From Larix kaempferi (lineage: Eukaryota; Streptophyta; Pinopsida; Pinales; Pinaceae), in assembly GCA_027924585.1 (NCBI GenBank), contig BSBM01000424.1, positions 1,240,001 to 1,304,000 on the forward strand: a stretch of 64,000 nucleotides of DNA, written 5' to 3'. The stretch's first letter is position 1. Every line of letters starts with the position of its first letter. A program made the translations under genes and the position numbers. The notes beneath the pieces are model-generated. The model was not told where the DNA came from, did not search any database, and worked only from the letters and a program-made list of their open reading frames with translations. Shown here one piece after another: positions 11,565 to 23,037 of the stretch.

Positions 11565-13123
11565 GTTAGAGAAACCTCAACCTTAAAACAATAGAAATAA
11601 GGGAAATGAAGTAACTGGTGCCATGCAACCAAAGCACCAAATTGAAGTATGAAATGATTTAATACATAAGGACATACCTCTCTTGGAATACAAAGTTCTC
11701 TATCACTTTCTACCCCATAAGAAAGTACAATCTATCAAAATCACAATGATATTTTATAGAGAAAAAACAAATATAATTTCATATCAATAATGACAATAAT
11801 ACCACACGGTATAGTTTGTGAAGATCCATAAGAAATATATCCTCTCCTAGGGATACATTTCCAAAAAAGGAGCACTGCTCATTTGCACCAACTTGAGAAA
11901 ACTAGTTAACGACAACCTTAATGCACATATTTATGAAGAAGTCAGTGATGACCAGTCATGGCTTATGGATGTAGTTTTGTGGCTATACAATAGGGTTTTC
12001 TTCACTCCATTCCATTTTGTATCTTTGAAATAGCAATGTGTTGAATGGTGGGCTCATTCTAGACATGATTTCACCTTCAAACATCCTAATTGTTGGATCT
12101 GAGCTAATTCTGTGAAACTATCAGCACTCCTAGGCATCCTTGAGGCAATAAACAATAGCAATGAGAATCCTAATTAGCACGAGAAGAAAATATGGGTTAT
12201 TTCCATTTACATTTGGGCATGTATAGGACTACTCTGAGTGGTTAAGCCAATTCCCAACCCTATTTGAGTCTTTGAACTTCATTTATCCAAGGTTGGAGAG
12301 AGGACCTTATATCGATGTCGTTTCTATCAAATAGCCTCACTAGAGGGACCAACCCCCTAGGTCTGTTAATTTTGTTTTAGCTTAAATATCTCGTCGTTGC
12401 CAATAATGTCAAGAGGATCAATTCTATTCTTTATAGTCTCCCTTTTGTTCGACGCTATCCAAACCAATTCAGTGCACTACACCCTACTTAGCATAATCCG
12501 CTTCTAGAAAAAAGGCTCTGAGAACCTATCTAGAATCTTGTCAATGAAATTTTTAATAAGGTCAATGATTTCATCTTGTAGCTTATGATTAGTTTGGTAA
12601 CTAGGGAACTAGGTAATGTTTCCAATAATAAGGAACTAGTCCCCAAAAAGGGTATGGAACATGCTAAAATGGTGTCTTGGATTGACACCATACTGCCCAT
12701 AATTCTTGAGAATCCCTTCTTAATAATTTGAAGTAATTGTCGTGACTATTTGCCACTATTTTGGAGGTCTAAGTGCACCCATAACTGCTATTTTGGTCAA
12801 AATTCACACCAGAAATTACTAATTTTCCCTATATCTGCCAATTTGCATGCCCATAATTGCTGATTAGGGATATATAAGGGATAAGAAATGCCCAGAATTG
12901 CTGATTAGGGTTGTTTGAGGGCTAAGCAGTTCCTAGAATGTTGCACAGTGTGGGGGAAAGACCTGGAGTTCAGTTTGGAGAGAGGTTGCACCTGTCAAAA
13001 TCAATCCTTAAGGCCGAGTTAAGGGATTGAAGCAAAGGTTGAACCTGCAAAGAACTATTACAAAGTAGATGTTGACCTTAAAATAAATATGTGTCATCAT
13101 CCTTAAGGGCTAATCCACTTGCA
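11565..13123. other. Unassigned DNA left of the R nest
   Basis: No recognised gene. The stretch 10601-11074 before the repeat is also unassigned. Near 12780-12920 the phrase AATTGCTGATTAGGG occurs twice among similar degenerate text. GAATG at 13124-13128 is the left target-site duplication of R. Confidence 0.5.
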
Positions 13124-13128
13124 GAATG

Positions 13129-13958
13129 TGTGAAAATCCTCACAGCGGATCTAAGAGCTGATGTATACCTCACAAGAAAGATTAAGATTAAGCAGGAAAA
13201 TAGAAGAAGAGTGGTCAATGCAGTGTAAAGGAGCAACATAATTATGATACAGTAGAACTCAAATAGAAGCATAATAACATCACACACTAATTCATTAATC
13301 ACAATATGGACAAATAAATAATACAATGGTGAGGATTCAAATGTCAAGGTGGAAATTCAAATTAGCCTTCATGGAGTGATCATCAGATCAATGGAGTGTC
13401 ATCAAAGCACAACTAGGAGTCATCATCATCATCAGTGGAGTCATTAGTGCACAAGTAACTGTCAACCAGGTGTCAAACTAAGTCTAACTGAGTGTGGATA
13501 GTGTAACTGGCACATGGAAGCACTAATTGAATGAAGGAGGCTCAGTGGAGGGCACATGAGGAGCTGACTGGAGTCAGAATAGGAAGTCTAGTCTCATTGG
13601 AGGTCCATCAGAGTGATACAGTCATTTGAGCATCAATATAGCCTTAAATCAAGGAAATATCTAAAGATAACTCAACTAACTGAAGTGCAACTGAGTGCTA
13701 GGTGAGAGAGGGCACCTTTCACAAGTGGTAGGTGAAGGAAGGGTGCACTAAGCACTAGGAGGGATAAAAATGATCAGAAAGAAGCTCCTGGGGCTAGCTA
13801 ACTGAGGGCTAGGTGTTGGGACTGATGACTGGGATGCATGCAATTGCATGCATGCATGCATGCAAAATCATGACTGCATGCAAAATGCATGCATGACTGA
13901 AAATGCAAAAATGGAAAATGTTGTTAGGACTAGGATGGAGTATAGGAATATCCCAACA
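13129..13958 (-). repeat. 3' LTR of R
   Basis: 830 bases, reading TGTTGGGATATTCC at its minus-strand start (13958) and ending TTTTCACA at 13129. The U3 part, 13835-13898, is packed with CATGCA and GCATGC repeats. The same cluster exists in the other LTR. Short ORFs on both strands here are LTR text. Confidence 0.9.
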
Positions 13959-14209
13959 CCCCCCCTTAATCCATTTTGGGCCCTGGTAACTGAGACCAAA
14001 GGTCACCCAATACAATGAATAATAATAACAGCAAGTAAACCGAGGAAATGGGGAAAACCTCATGGGAAAAATACCCCCCTAAAAATAGACTGTAGGGCAC
14101 ACCAAAAATAAATGCTCCAAACTCAAGCAGGTGTGATGCTTGGTCATATGTCTGGAGGTATCTTCTTGGGAATAAGTGGTTCATGCTCAAAAAGCATGTG
14201 CTTATACTT
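13959..14209 (-). other. 3' internal end of R with polypurine tract
   Basis: On the minus strand the sequence ends ATTAAGGGGGGG directly before the 3' LTR, which is the polypurine tract. The rest of this 250-base block has an open minus frame without a motif I recognise. It was continuous with 44126 before A inserted; GCTCT at 14210-14214 is the duplicated target. Confidence 0.75.
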
Positions 14210-14214
14210 GCTCT

Positions 14215-14806
14215 TGTTGATGTATTTGTAACTTCGGAAGATATCCACTTGTATATCACATTTGTACTTTATTGTATATCCAACAGAGATGTATTATTCA
14301 TCTGATTGGAAGTGTCATCATTTGTATTTGCAAGTGTGGCAAGTTACATTGTAAGTGTCATCGTTTGTAGTGATGGGTTATTAGACCACCAGTGTGGGGT
14401 CGGCCCTAGTTAGGTCATGTGGTTGGGTTATTAGGCTTCCTTAGGAAGTTGGCCCTGTTGGTTTATTGGCAAGTCAAGTCAATGTATAAATAGATGGTGT
14501 GCCTCTCTCATTCTATTCATTCACTCACTTCTGAAGCTCGCATAGCTAAGAGAGAAAGTGGAGGACGAGGAGTATCTGCTAGACACATCTCTTTGGGTTT
14601 GATCATTGTGATATTGTATTGTGGCTTATTCTATATCTAAGGAAGTTGCAGGGTTTTTCACCTTCTTGGTTTTCCCCGAGGAAACTCTGTGTCTCTTGTG
14701 TGCTTGTGTTATTGTGTCTATGATTGATATGCTGTAGATATGTTATACATGTTATTCTCTTAGTGATCCTGAATAATAATGGAATGAAATTATCGAAAAA
14801 TTAACA
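14215..14806 (+). repeat. 5' LTR of A, with TATA box
   Basis: 592 bases. A good TATA box, TATAAATAGA at 14485-14494, lies in the U3/R part; in the 3' LTR the same place reads TATTAATAGA. The TGTTGATGTATTTGTAACTTCGG start is also the start of the LTRs of C and E on the minus strand, so A, C and E belong to one copia group. Confidence 0.93.
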
Positions 14807-15390
14807 TGGTATCAGAGCTGATCTAAGAAGAAGGAACTGTGCAGCTGCGGAAGCTAGGGCTTCTTAATTTTTGGGTGTCTCTCCACAGATCATCAAAGGC
14901 AGGAGGCTAGATTGACTCTCCTAGCAAGGGTGCATCTTTCTGTTGAGACAGAATTCAATTCTCAGCATTTTCAGTTTTGACCTAATCTCTACTGCAGAAA
15001 ATTAGGGTTTCGAAGAAAGTTATATTTTTTTAAATCTGAGACCAAGACTGGAAGCTCCTCTGAAAAATCAAAGTTTAGAGCATTGGATCAAACTTTTTGG
15101 TTGGGTGAAGCTCCGGGAAAATAAACCCTAGTTCAGGGTCCTATCTAGTGAATTCAGAAGTTTCAAAGGCAATTTTGAGGGGTCAAATTTTGCAGTTTTC
15201 AAATTTGGAGTATACCAGCTTGACCAGCTGAGCAAGGCGCGTCTTTCTATCCTTTCAAAAGTTTGAAATTCAAATTTTGAATTTTTAGGGTTTCTCTAAC
15301 AAACCCTAATCCAGCTCCAGATCTAGTTTTCAGCAAATCAAGTGGTAAGGCCTAATAACTTTTCTATTTCCATTTGAAGTACTCTTTAAG
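14807..15390 (+). other. Primer-binding site and leader of A
   Basis: TGGTATCAGAGCTGATC (14807-14823) directly follows the LTR and pairs with initiator-Met tRNA. The 570-base leader after it has no long ORF. It shares several phrases with the leader of C, including the GGGTTTCTCTAACAAACCC stretch near 15291, which shows common descent. Confidence 0.85.
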
Positions 15391-15845
15391 ATGTCTCACC
15401 ACACCAAGCTTGAGGATAAGCTTGAAGGGGCTGATAACTTTCGAGCCTGGAAGTATAGGATTGGGTTAATCCTAGATGAGAATGAGTTGGACACTTACAT
15501 AAGTGAAGAGGTTCCAGTCCGAGAGGGAGAAGAGGCTAAGGCCTTACACAAAAAGAACCTGGTCAAGGCTAAGAGAATCATTGATGATTCTATAAAGGAC
15601 CATCTCATACCTCATGTGTCTTCCCTAAAGACACCTAAGGAGATGTTTGACTCTTTGACCAAGTTGTTTGAAGGAAAGAACATAAATTGGAAGATGACTC
15701 TGTGGAACCAATTGAAAGGGGTAAAGATCCAGAATGGAGAGACCATTCAATCCTACTTTTCTAAGGTCTCTCAAATCAAGGAACAACTTGAAGCTGTGGA
15801 TGAAATGGTGGAGAATGGAGAACTTGTCATGACCACTTTGAATGG
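15391..15845 (+). pseudogene. copia gag of A, first part
   Basis: ATG 15391 opens a gag of the Ty1/copia UBN2 type: an N-terminal block with a WKYRIGLIL phrase, then a K/E-rich helical region with LWNQLKGVKIQNGETIQSYF. The frame is open to AATGG at 15845, where the solo LTR G begins. Skipping G and one AATGG continues the frame at 17483 with a LPRSWD phrase, as in the paralogous gag of D (48600-48640). Gag forms the virus-like particle that packages the element RNA. Confidence 0.9.
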
Positions 15846-17477
15846 TGTAATGTCCCCATCTTGACCCTATTGCATTAAGATTGTAAATGATGTAAATATT
15901 GTTATCTAATCATGGTGAGGAGCTCAAGGCCAAGGCCCCGCCATTGATTTATCATTTTATGTATCGGCAATTAAAATCGGTGCATATGGCTCTTGTGCTA
16001 GATAGGAACAATGTAAATGAAGACATCATGTAAATACAAATTTTAATGAAATACCCACAACTAGCTATGCAATGCAACAAAGAGATGGGGGCATGATTTT
16101 ACAAGGAATAGGGAGGGAAATTATTCAAACCCTTGAGCCCATGGTGTTAATCCATTTCATTGAGAAAACCCATAAATCCCAACTACCCATTTTGGGTTAT
16201 GCACCCAATCATTTAATTCTTCCAAGAGTTGGTTGAGGCAGTTAATGCCTTGGGAATGGAGAGGCATGGTAGTCAATTTTCGTGTATGGGCAAGTCATCA
16301 ATCTGGAAAATCGTATTTTTGCTTCTTGGGCAAGAAAACACCCACTAAATGGTGCCCAAAGCCATTCTGAACCCATAGCCTTTTCCCTCTCACACAGTTT
16401 GAGCTAGCTGGGCTTTCCCCATCATGTTTTTCACCATTTTTCCTGCATTTTCCATGCCTGGGAGCTCATTTTTGTATTGTACAGTAGCTGGGAGAGGAGG
16501 GCCACAATTTGGGACTGTGATGGAGGTTGTTTTTTCCCCAAAATGCCCATAGGCATTTTTCTAAAAACGGTTTTTTTCTCTCCAGGGTTAAATTCCGAAT
16601 TGCCATTTTCGTTTTTGGGCTTTCCCATGTTTTTCTAAACTGGTAGAAGCCCCATTTTGGACATCCCACCGAGGAAACATTTTTTCTTCATGCCCAACAA
16701 TTGTGGTTTTGTTGTTATGTACATTCCCTGTTTTGGTTTGAACCTGTGAGCAAGAGATTTGGAGTGGTAGTGGACAAAATTGGCTTGATAAACCTAGTGG
16801 GGGGAAATAACCTCTCATGAAGATCAAGAGGGCTGGCTACTCTTCTATGCATACCTGGGACACTCTAGAATTGGAAGGTATGGCCTGAGGGACTGTGAAT
16901 TGGTGAAGGGAATACTTCCTTGAGTGGGGTGTGTAGGCATTGTGGGTGTTAAGCTGGATGGATCTTGTAGAGGAATCCATGGCTTTGTGCTTGAGCTCAC
17001 TAGCTTAGCAATTCTTCCTTTCCATTTCCTAGCAGCCTGATAAACCCAATTATAGATTGGCTTGGCTCATTTTGGTGTATGTTTGGCTATGTGTGAGTCT
17101 GTTGTTCCCTAGTTCCTTGTATAAATCATGCCCAGCTCGAGGGTGGAAGTTGCATCAAGAGATTGATAAGCAGAACTGGCCTATGGTTGGGTGGAACGTT
17201 GCAGATGCATAGCTGGTTGCTCAGGGACTACTTTGTTTAAGATAAGTACTCTCATGTGCTAATTCTGTATTGTTTTAATTGATGAATGACATGAATATCT
17301 TGAATGAATGATGGATGGGTAATAGAATTTAATTCTGATGTGTTTCAATTATTTATGCATTTTCATATGTCCATCTTCACTTTGTATGAATGTTTGTTTA
17401 CTAAGTATGGGACTAGATGTCCAGTATTATCATTAGTGTCCTCTCCATAGCCTTCGTAGGATGGGAGGGACACTACA
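15846..17477. mobile_element. G: solo LTR inside gag of A
   Basis: A single 1632-base LTR starts TGTAATGTCC and ends GGGACACTACA, flanked by a perfect AATGG duplication (15841-15845 and 17478-17482). There is no internal region and no second LTR, so it is the product of recombination between the two LTRs of a former element. It is a relative of the L1 LTR, as shown by the shared start, the ATGGAGAGG phrase and the GGGAGGGA end. Short ORFs on the minus strand (16431-16827) are LTR text. Confidence 0.93.
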
Positions 17478-17746
17478 AATGGCCTACCTAGGTCATGGGA
17501 CTCCTTCATCCAAGGAATCTGTGCAAGAAAGAAGTTGATCTCTTTCAGTAGACTATGGGAGGAATGTTCACAAGAAGAAGCTAGGCTTGTGGCCTGAGAA
17601 GAAAAGATGGGAAGTGAAGATCAAGCCCTCACAGCACACACTAAAGGACGTAAGTTTAAGAGGGAGAAATCTCACAACAAGAAACATTCTCACTTCCATC
17701 ATAAGAAGAAAGATCTCTCTCATGTTCGATGCTTCACTTGTGATGA
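17478..17746 (+). pseudogene. copia gag of A, second part
   Basis: Continues the gag frame with the SRLWEECSQEEA region, one in-frame TGA near 17595, a Lys/His-rich basic stretch and the first half of a zinc knuckle, CFTCD (from 17730). Element B begins at 17747 in the middle of this knuckle. The second half is at 39244, and together they give an exact C-x2-C-x4-H-x4-C spacing. Confidence 0.9.
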
Positions 17747-18676
17747 TGTATTGGAGAAAACTCACTATGGCTTGGGAATACCACAACAGACAGATGACTA
17801 CCAGAAATCCACTCAATTCTCAAAACAATGCTATTATAAATGACAATGTTAAGATAATGGAGAAATGTAACCAACCTCGATCCAAATGTTTGATGTAGAT
17901 CCCCGTTGGAGCTTTCAATCCATGCACTTGAAATCTGCAAATTAGTCTTGACAACCAATATCCAACAAGTACATATAATATATAATTGGCATTAACATTA
18001 TCAATAACAATGGACCATAATATCATAAGCAAATGTAACCCAATGTATAATAAACAACATTCACACAATGAATGGACGAGAATATGAGCATTTCTATTAA
18101 TCAACAAGAAGAAGTACAAAGTGATACAACCTCTTACCGGCAACCAATCTTAACCAAGATCTATATCAATCCACTTGTGCCTCCACCACTTCAATCCTCC
18201 ATGAATGGCAAACTCAAACTAGAAAGGAGTTTGGAAGGTGAACATAAATGGTCCACAACTACAAGGATCAATGAGTGCAGACTTAATATAGGGAAAAAAT
18301 CCACTAGAGTTCTCTTGCTATTCTCTTCTTCCTCCCGTCCATAAGCCATATGTGCTCAATATATAGTCCTCTCAAAGGTAGGTGAAAGGACACATCGAGA
18401 CATTACTCGGGCAGATGGAGAGCCAAAGGTCACGCAATGACCACTTTTTGGGAGTAAAAAGTAATTAATAGTGGTTTTTACCATTTTACTTGATACCCGC
18501 GGGCTATAGTGATGCAACTCGCGTGTCCGCATGCTATAGTGATGCAACATGTGGGTAGGAATAAAAATAGGGCAAAATAGTATCTCTGAAGGATATAAGT
18601 GGATCTGAGTCACTGAAATGGATCCTATAGGCCAAATAATGCTGATGCTCACAGGGTGGAAGACTACGATGTAACA
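17747..18676 (-). repeat. 3' LTR of B
   Basis: 930 bases, matching 38298-39238. It contains TACCCGCGGGCTATA at 18494-18508, a motif that recurs upstream of the antisense ORF at 20879-20893. On the minus strand a purine-rich stretch (plus 18677-18690) precedes it as the probable polypurine tract. Confidence 0.9.
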
Positions 18677-21047
18677 GATGCCCCTTAATGTGTGAGGTCA
18701 GAGACTGGTGCTACGATGGCCGAAATACATTATAAAACTCAGAAGTGGAGTGATGGAGACACAAGTGGAAAGAGCATCTCACTCATCATAATACACTAGT
18801 ATCTCTAAATACATGTCGGTATAGTACAACAATCTGATACAATGGCCATGAAATAGGCAGTATATAATTGATACATGTCATAAGTGATCATAGCCATGAT
18901 CCCTCTATAGTAAGATATGGTCTTCTGCTTAAAAGAAGACAACTGGTGCAAACTAGAGGTACAAACTACTGAAATATGAGAGGTGATATCTCAAATGTAA
19001 AGTCAAAGTCATATGTAGCATAGTGAATGCCACAATTGCCTGGGGTCTTCTACACAAGTCTTCGACGGTGCAAGTCCCATCAAGTGAATAAAGGAGTTGG
19101 GGTCGAACCTGATGAGACATCATCTGATTACCGGTCAATGATGTATACCATTAACAAACGCGAGATGACCCACCAATAATGAAAATGGGCATCAAGGCAC
19201 AGAGCACAATCATCGGAGTGTGAATAAATGGGTTGAAGTCGAACACTAGGATGAATCCATCGATCAGGGGACATTGATATATTCCCAAAACTGTCAATGG
19301 CGAGAGAACCTGCCACTAATGAATGCAAGCCTCAAGGTACTCAACTGAACTCTAAGCCTCAATTATTGGAATAAATGGGTTGAAGTCGACGGAACGAGAC
19401 TCGCTGGAAGGAGGGAATTAAGGCATCCCCCATCAACCAGCATGAGGTACCAGCAATGCTGAAAGATTTGGAAGATCTCAAGTGAAATGGACTGACTCAA
19501 TAAGGATGGTCGACATGCAATAGTCAAGAGGTCTAAGGAGTGGCCGACATTGGTTCAGGACTTCCTTTGAACAAGAGCATGAGTAGATGGATAGAATCAG
19601 GAAACATAGACTTGACATAAACTGTGCAATGCAGGAGGCATTACAGAGGGCTCCATAATGACTGAAAGCTTAGCCAATCGATGGAGAAAATTGAGAAACA
19701 AGTACAGCTCCTAAGGCCCAACTAAAGTCCTGACTCATAATGTACGGAGTGGAATGAATGTTCTGTTCAAAGGCGACACAACAGCTGCCAACAAGAAATA
19801 GTGACCATAATCCCATCTGGCTTTTTGGAATATTTGATTTTTTTGGTCTTTTTCATATTTGGGAAAAGCTTGAAAAAGAATAAAATTGCTTATAGTACAA
19901 CAAGTGAGGGAACGAGTGTCAAATAGCTAGTAGACTAGTCCCAAGCAGTGGAACATACCTATGCTCAATGCAAGGAAGTGCGTGCAGGATGTGGACACTT
20001 GGGGGTATGTTCCCTCAGGGTCAAAAAGGTCATCAAATTGTGAAGGGAAAATATAAGCTCTGCAGGGCTCGACAGGGGAAAAGTGCTCAGGCACCAGGCT
20101 AACAATCGAGTAAGCGGGAGCCGGCACAAGGCTCAAGCAGCAAGCAGGATGATGCAATGCAATCACAACATGATATAACTGAGGGGGAGTCCTTGAGGGA
20201 GATGGCCAACATAATACAAAGTAGAGTATGAGTCTTTATCGCAACGTCATGGCGTGACTACAAAGGACTCCCAATCCTAAGGACAAACAACAGCATGGGC
20301 ACCAGAATGCAAAAGGGGATTCTAACTAGGGTACCCATGTTTGAAAAATCCCTACCGCCACATAACGACACTTCTAAAGTAGTATGAAGGTTCCGTGTCA
20401 GTTACGAAGCGGGGTCACACCTAGGGCTTATGAAAATGGTCAATAGGTCAAGTGCATAGTGCATGTGGAAATGGCTTCTAACCTATATGCCAGGTGTGAA
20501 ACGTACCTTCCGTAGGTGTGAAATGGTTCAGAACAACTTTCGCCAAAGAAATCTGATTAAAAAACACTACTCCATGACACGATATTAGTTCATAACGGCT
20601 CAAAATGGAAAAAACTATAGAGAAGTGGGTCCAGAAAATTATAAATAGTAATAAAATTTTCCAAATTACAATTCATTTGCACTATTCACCAATTTGGAGT
20701 TTAGTGGTAAGTTTTCACCTGAAACTTCAATTGTCGATCCTGGGAGCTACGAGCGACCGTTCAGCGAACCGTCCGGAGCAGGTTGGTGGTTACTTCCATA
20801 CCTTTCATTTTAATGTTTTTATTTCAGTTTTGGTTGGTGGATTTTTTAGTTTGGCCAAGCCCTAGATGGCTTCGGCACTACCCGCGGGCTATAACTATGC
20901 GGGTCGCGGGTAGGGCACCAAACACGCAGTCAAAAAGTAAACTGCCCGTGGGTACCCACCACTGTATACAAATTAGCCTGTGGGTATGGCCATGAAGAAA
21001 TTTTTAATCATGAAAATTACCAAAATTTACTTGTTTTGCACTCCAGG
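18677..21047. other. Spacer of B between 3' LTR and antisense ORF
   Basis: No minus-strand pol frame is present. A phrase AATAAATGGGTTGAAGTCGA recurs near 19225 and 19370 in loosely repeated text. The right end looks like a plus-strand leader: ATG at 20868 opens 16 codons over a CCCGCGGG-rich block. TGTTTTGCACTCCAG at 21032-21046 looks like a splice acceptor directly before ATG 21048. Confidence 0.55.
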
Positions 21048-22321
21048 ATGGTTCTAGAGTGGAGGGAAAGAGAGCATGACCAGGTTGATGAGGCCGTGCA
21101 CAATAATTTGCAAGTGCAACAAGCATTGCAAGCATGTGGTTTGTACAAGTTCTAGAGTATAGGGAGTTTAAGGGCCCAAAACCTATTACTCCATCATCTG
21201 ATAAACTACTGGGATGTGGATGCTCAAAACTTCATTCTCAATGGGAAAACACTGTCACTGGAAGTAGAGGATATCTGTTTCATTACCAGTTTGGCCTGTA
21301 GAGGGGAGGTGGCTAGTCTTCGGTCTCGGACTGTGGGTGGTGGGATCACTGTTCAGGACTAAATAGCACGGTATTGTCCCGCAAACACATGAGTGGTGGG
21401 AAGTCAAGTGCCCGTCAATGCCATAGTAGATTTGAGCACAAAGATCATTGTGGCTACCCTGGTGTGGATCACTAGATCCAAAGCACTGCACCAGGCATCC
21501 AGGCCGGTGATGTTCTATGCATCACAATGCATGCAACCTATGATATTCAACTGGTGTACTACTATGCTTGTGTCTATGAAGACACAATTGACGGAATGCA
21601 AAGAGGGGAAGTCCAAAACTTTGGGTATGGTAGCATTCTATGCAGGTTCTTCTTTGAGAGGGTTCCGGGGCTTAGTTCGAGGGTGGATGTCCCTCCTCAT
21701 AGTCTCCATGATCCAGCCCTGACCCGGTGGGATGAGATTCTGACATGATAGGGTGGTGGTTGTCTGGCGTCACCATATACTGAGGAGTTCTTCCGCTGCT
21801 GGAACCGACAGGTGATCGCTATAGGGGACTATCCCTATGCGGGGATAGACTTCAGACAGGACCGTGACATGCCACTCCCACTAGGGGCAACTTTCGGAGA
21901 CATCGGTGAGTACTCTTTTGGTTTTGTGTTTATTAAATTTTTATGGATTTTTTTATTATAGTTGAAATGCAAAAAATATTTTTGGTGGTAGTGTCATGTG
22001 CTAATTGGTGACTGTTTGCTCGCAGACAAAGGCCCAATGAGACTCAAGGGCTTCCCGAGACATGGTCGTCGGGGTAGAGATGATGTGGCAGCAGATGTTG
22101 CAGTAGGGCGCACACTTCAGATGTTGTGGCGCAACATATCACGGATGGTTTCCTGAGTACCATAGATAGAGGTATCCTGACTACCTGAGGCCATGCAGCG
22201 CTAGGTAGTGGGTGTTCCTGGTGAGTGGGTGCGGCTACTGCAGTGGGTGGCCAATGCAGTACAATACTTCTATGAGACACATCCCATCGAGGTGGCATCT
22301 AGACCTCCCCAGAGGGAATAG
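21048..22321 (+). pseudogene. Antisense ORF in B, resembles plant mobile domain, with intron
   Basis: The strand is opposite to gag-pol. From ATG 21048 one frame with a few stops reads to about 21520, including a helical start and a phrase (NGKTLSLEVEDICFITSL) that resembles the plant mobile domain / PMD-like family. After one frameshift (21510-21530) the frame of 21527 is open, apart from a stop pair near 21747, to 21905. There a GTGAGT donor starts a 120-base intron ending CTCGCAG at 22025. Splicing joins the frame without a break and it goes on for about 40 codons, with a final open piece ending at TAG 22321. Extra antisense ORFs between pol and the 3' LTR are known in Tat-lineage elements. 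The domain call is by eye and the function is unknown. Confidence 0.6.
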
Positions 22322-22495
22322 ATGTCCCAGGGTCTCAATTTTTGTATCGATATGTATATTTTTTAGGGCTACGGGCTCCAGTTTTGTATGACACTACCAT
22401 TTTTGGACATATTGATATATATATACAACTTTGGTTCTTGGTTCTACTACATGTGTGTATGTACAAATGTATGAATGTCTTTGTATTTATATGCT

Positions 22496-22924
22496 TCATG
22501 ATGAATGTGACAAATGCCAATCTAATACATAGTTAGCATATGCATCAGATAGATAATTAAGACTTCTTTGAATATGAATATATGTAATTGAAACGAAATG
22601 TCTCTCCAGGAGTCGTACCTTAAGGAATATCCGTAGTAATGCAGGGTTTTGTACACGGTACTACCCATTCAGCTGAGACACAACTAGTTGTGAATCCAAG
22701 CGGACTTCTAAAGACTAGATGTCATGTGAAATAGCATCCCAAAGTAGCTCAATAACAACACTATACTCAGCCACATTATTAGATGTAGGACCAAGACAAG
22801 CACCTCCTGAGGACACAACTAGGTGGTCAGGTGAGAAGATAACCTAGGCAGCAGAAGAAAGCTGCTGCGTATGTTGGCTAGCACCATCCGTGAAACCTAA
22901 GAATTTAAGAGATTTCGTTGACAT
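22496..22924 (-). pseudogene. Second RNase H of B as a separate ORF after integrase
   Basis: A minus frame from ATG 22924 to TGA 22496 (142 codons) holds a type-1 RNase H domain. Visible landmarks are FTDGAS (first Asp), SNNVAEYSVVIELLWDA (Glu), RLDSQLVVSQLNG (Asp) and SDAYANYVLDWHLSH (last Asp), so all four catalytic acids are in place. The only breaks are three TAG codons, at sites where Gln would fit. The ORF starts about 115 bases after the pol stop at 23038, in another frame. A GATTGACAG that could be a splice acceptor lies directly before its ATG. The NNVAEY and ANYVLDW phrases suit the archaeal-type RNase H (aRH) known from Tat elements, where it usually lies between RNase H and integrase. 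Confidence 0.75.
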
Positions 22925-23037
22925 CTGTCAATCAAACAGAGGCTAATCAGCAGACCCGATAACCAAAAAGGGCAAGCTAAACTATGTACAGAAAAACTAT
23001 ACAATAGTGTACAAAAGTATCAGCCCGAACCAAAGGT

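Noticed and set aside
17587-18143. Several ORFs of 74-107 codons on both strands at the A/B border
   Set aside because: Partly gag of A read in other frames, partly LTR of B; the same text recurs in the other LTR at 38298-39238 with different stops.
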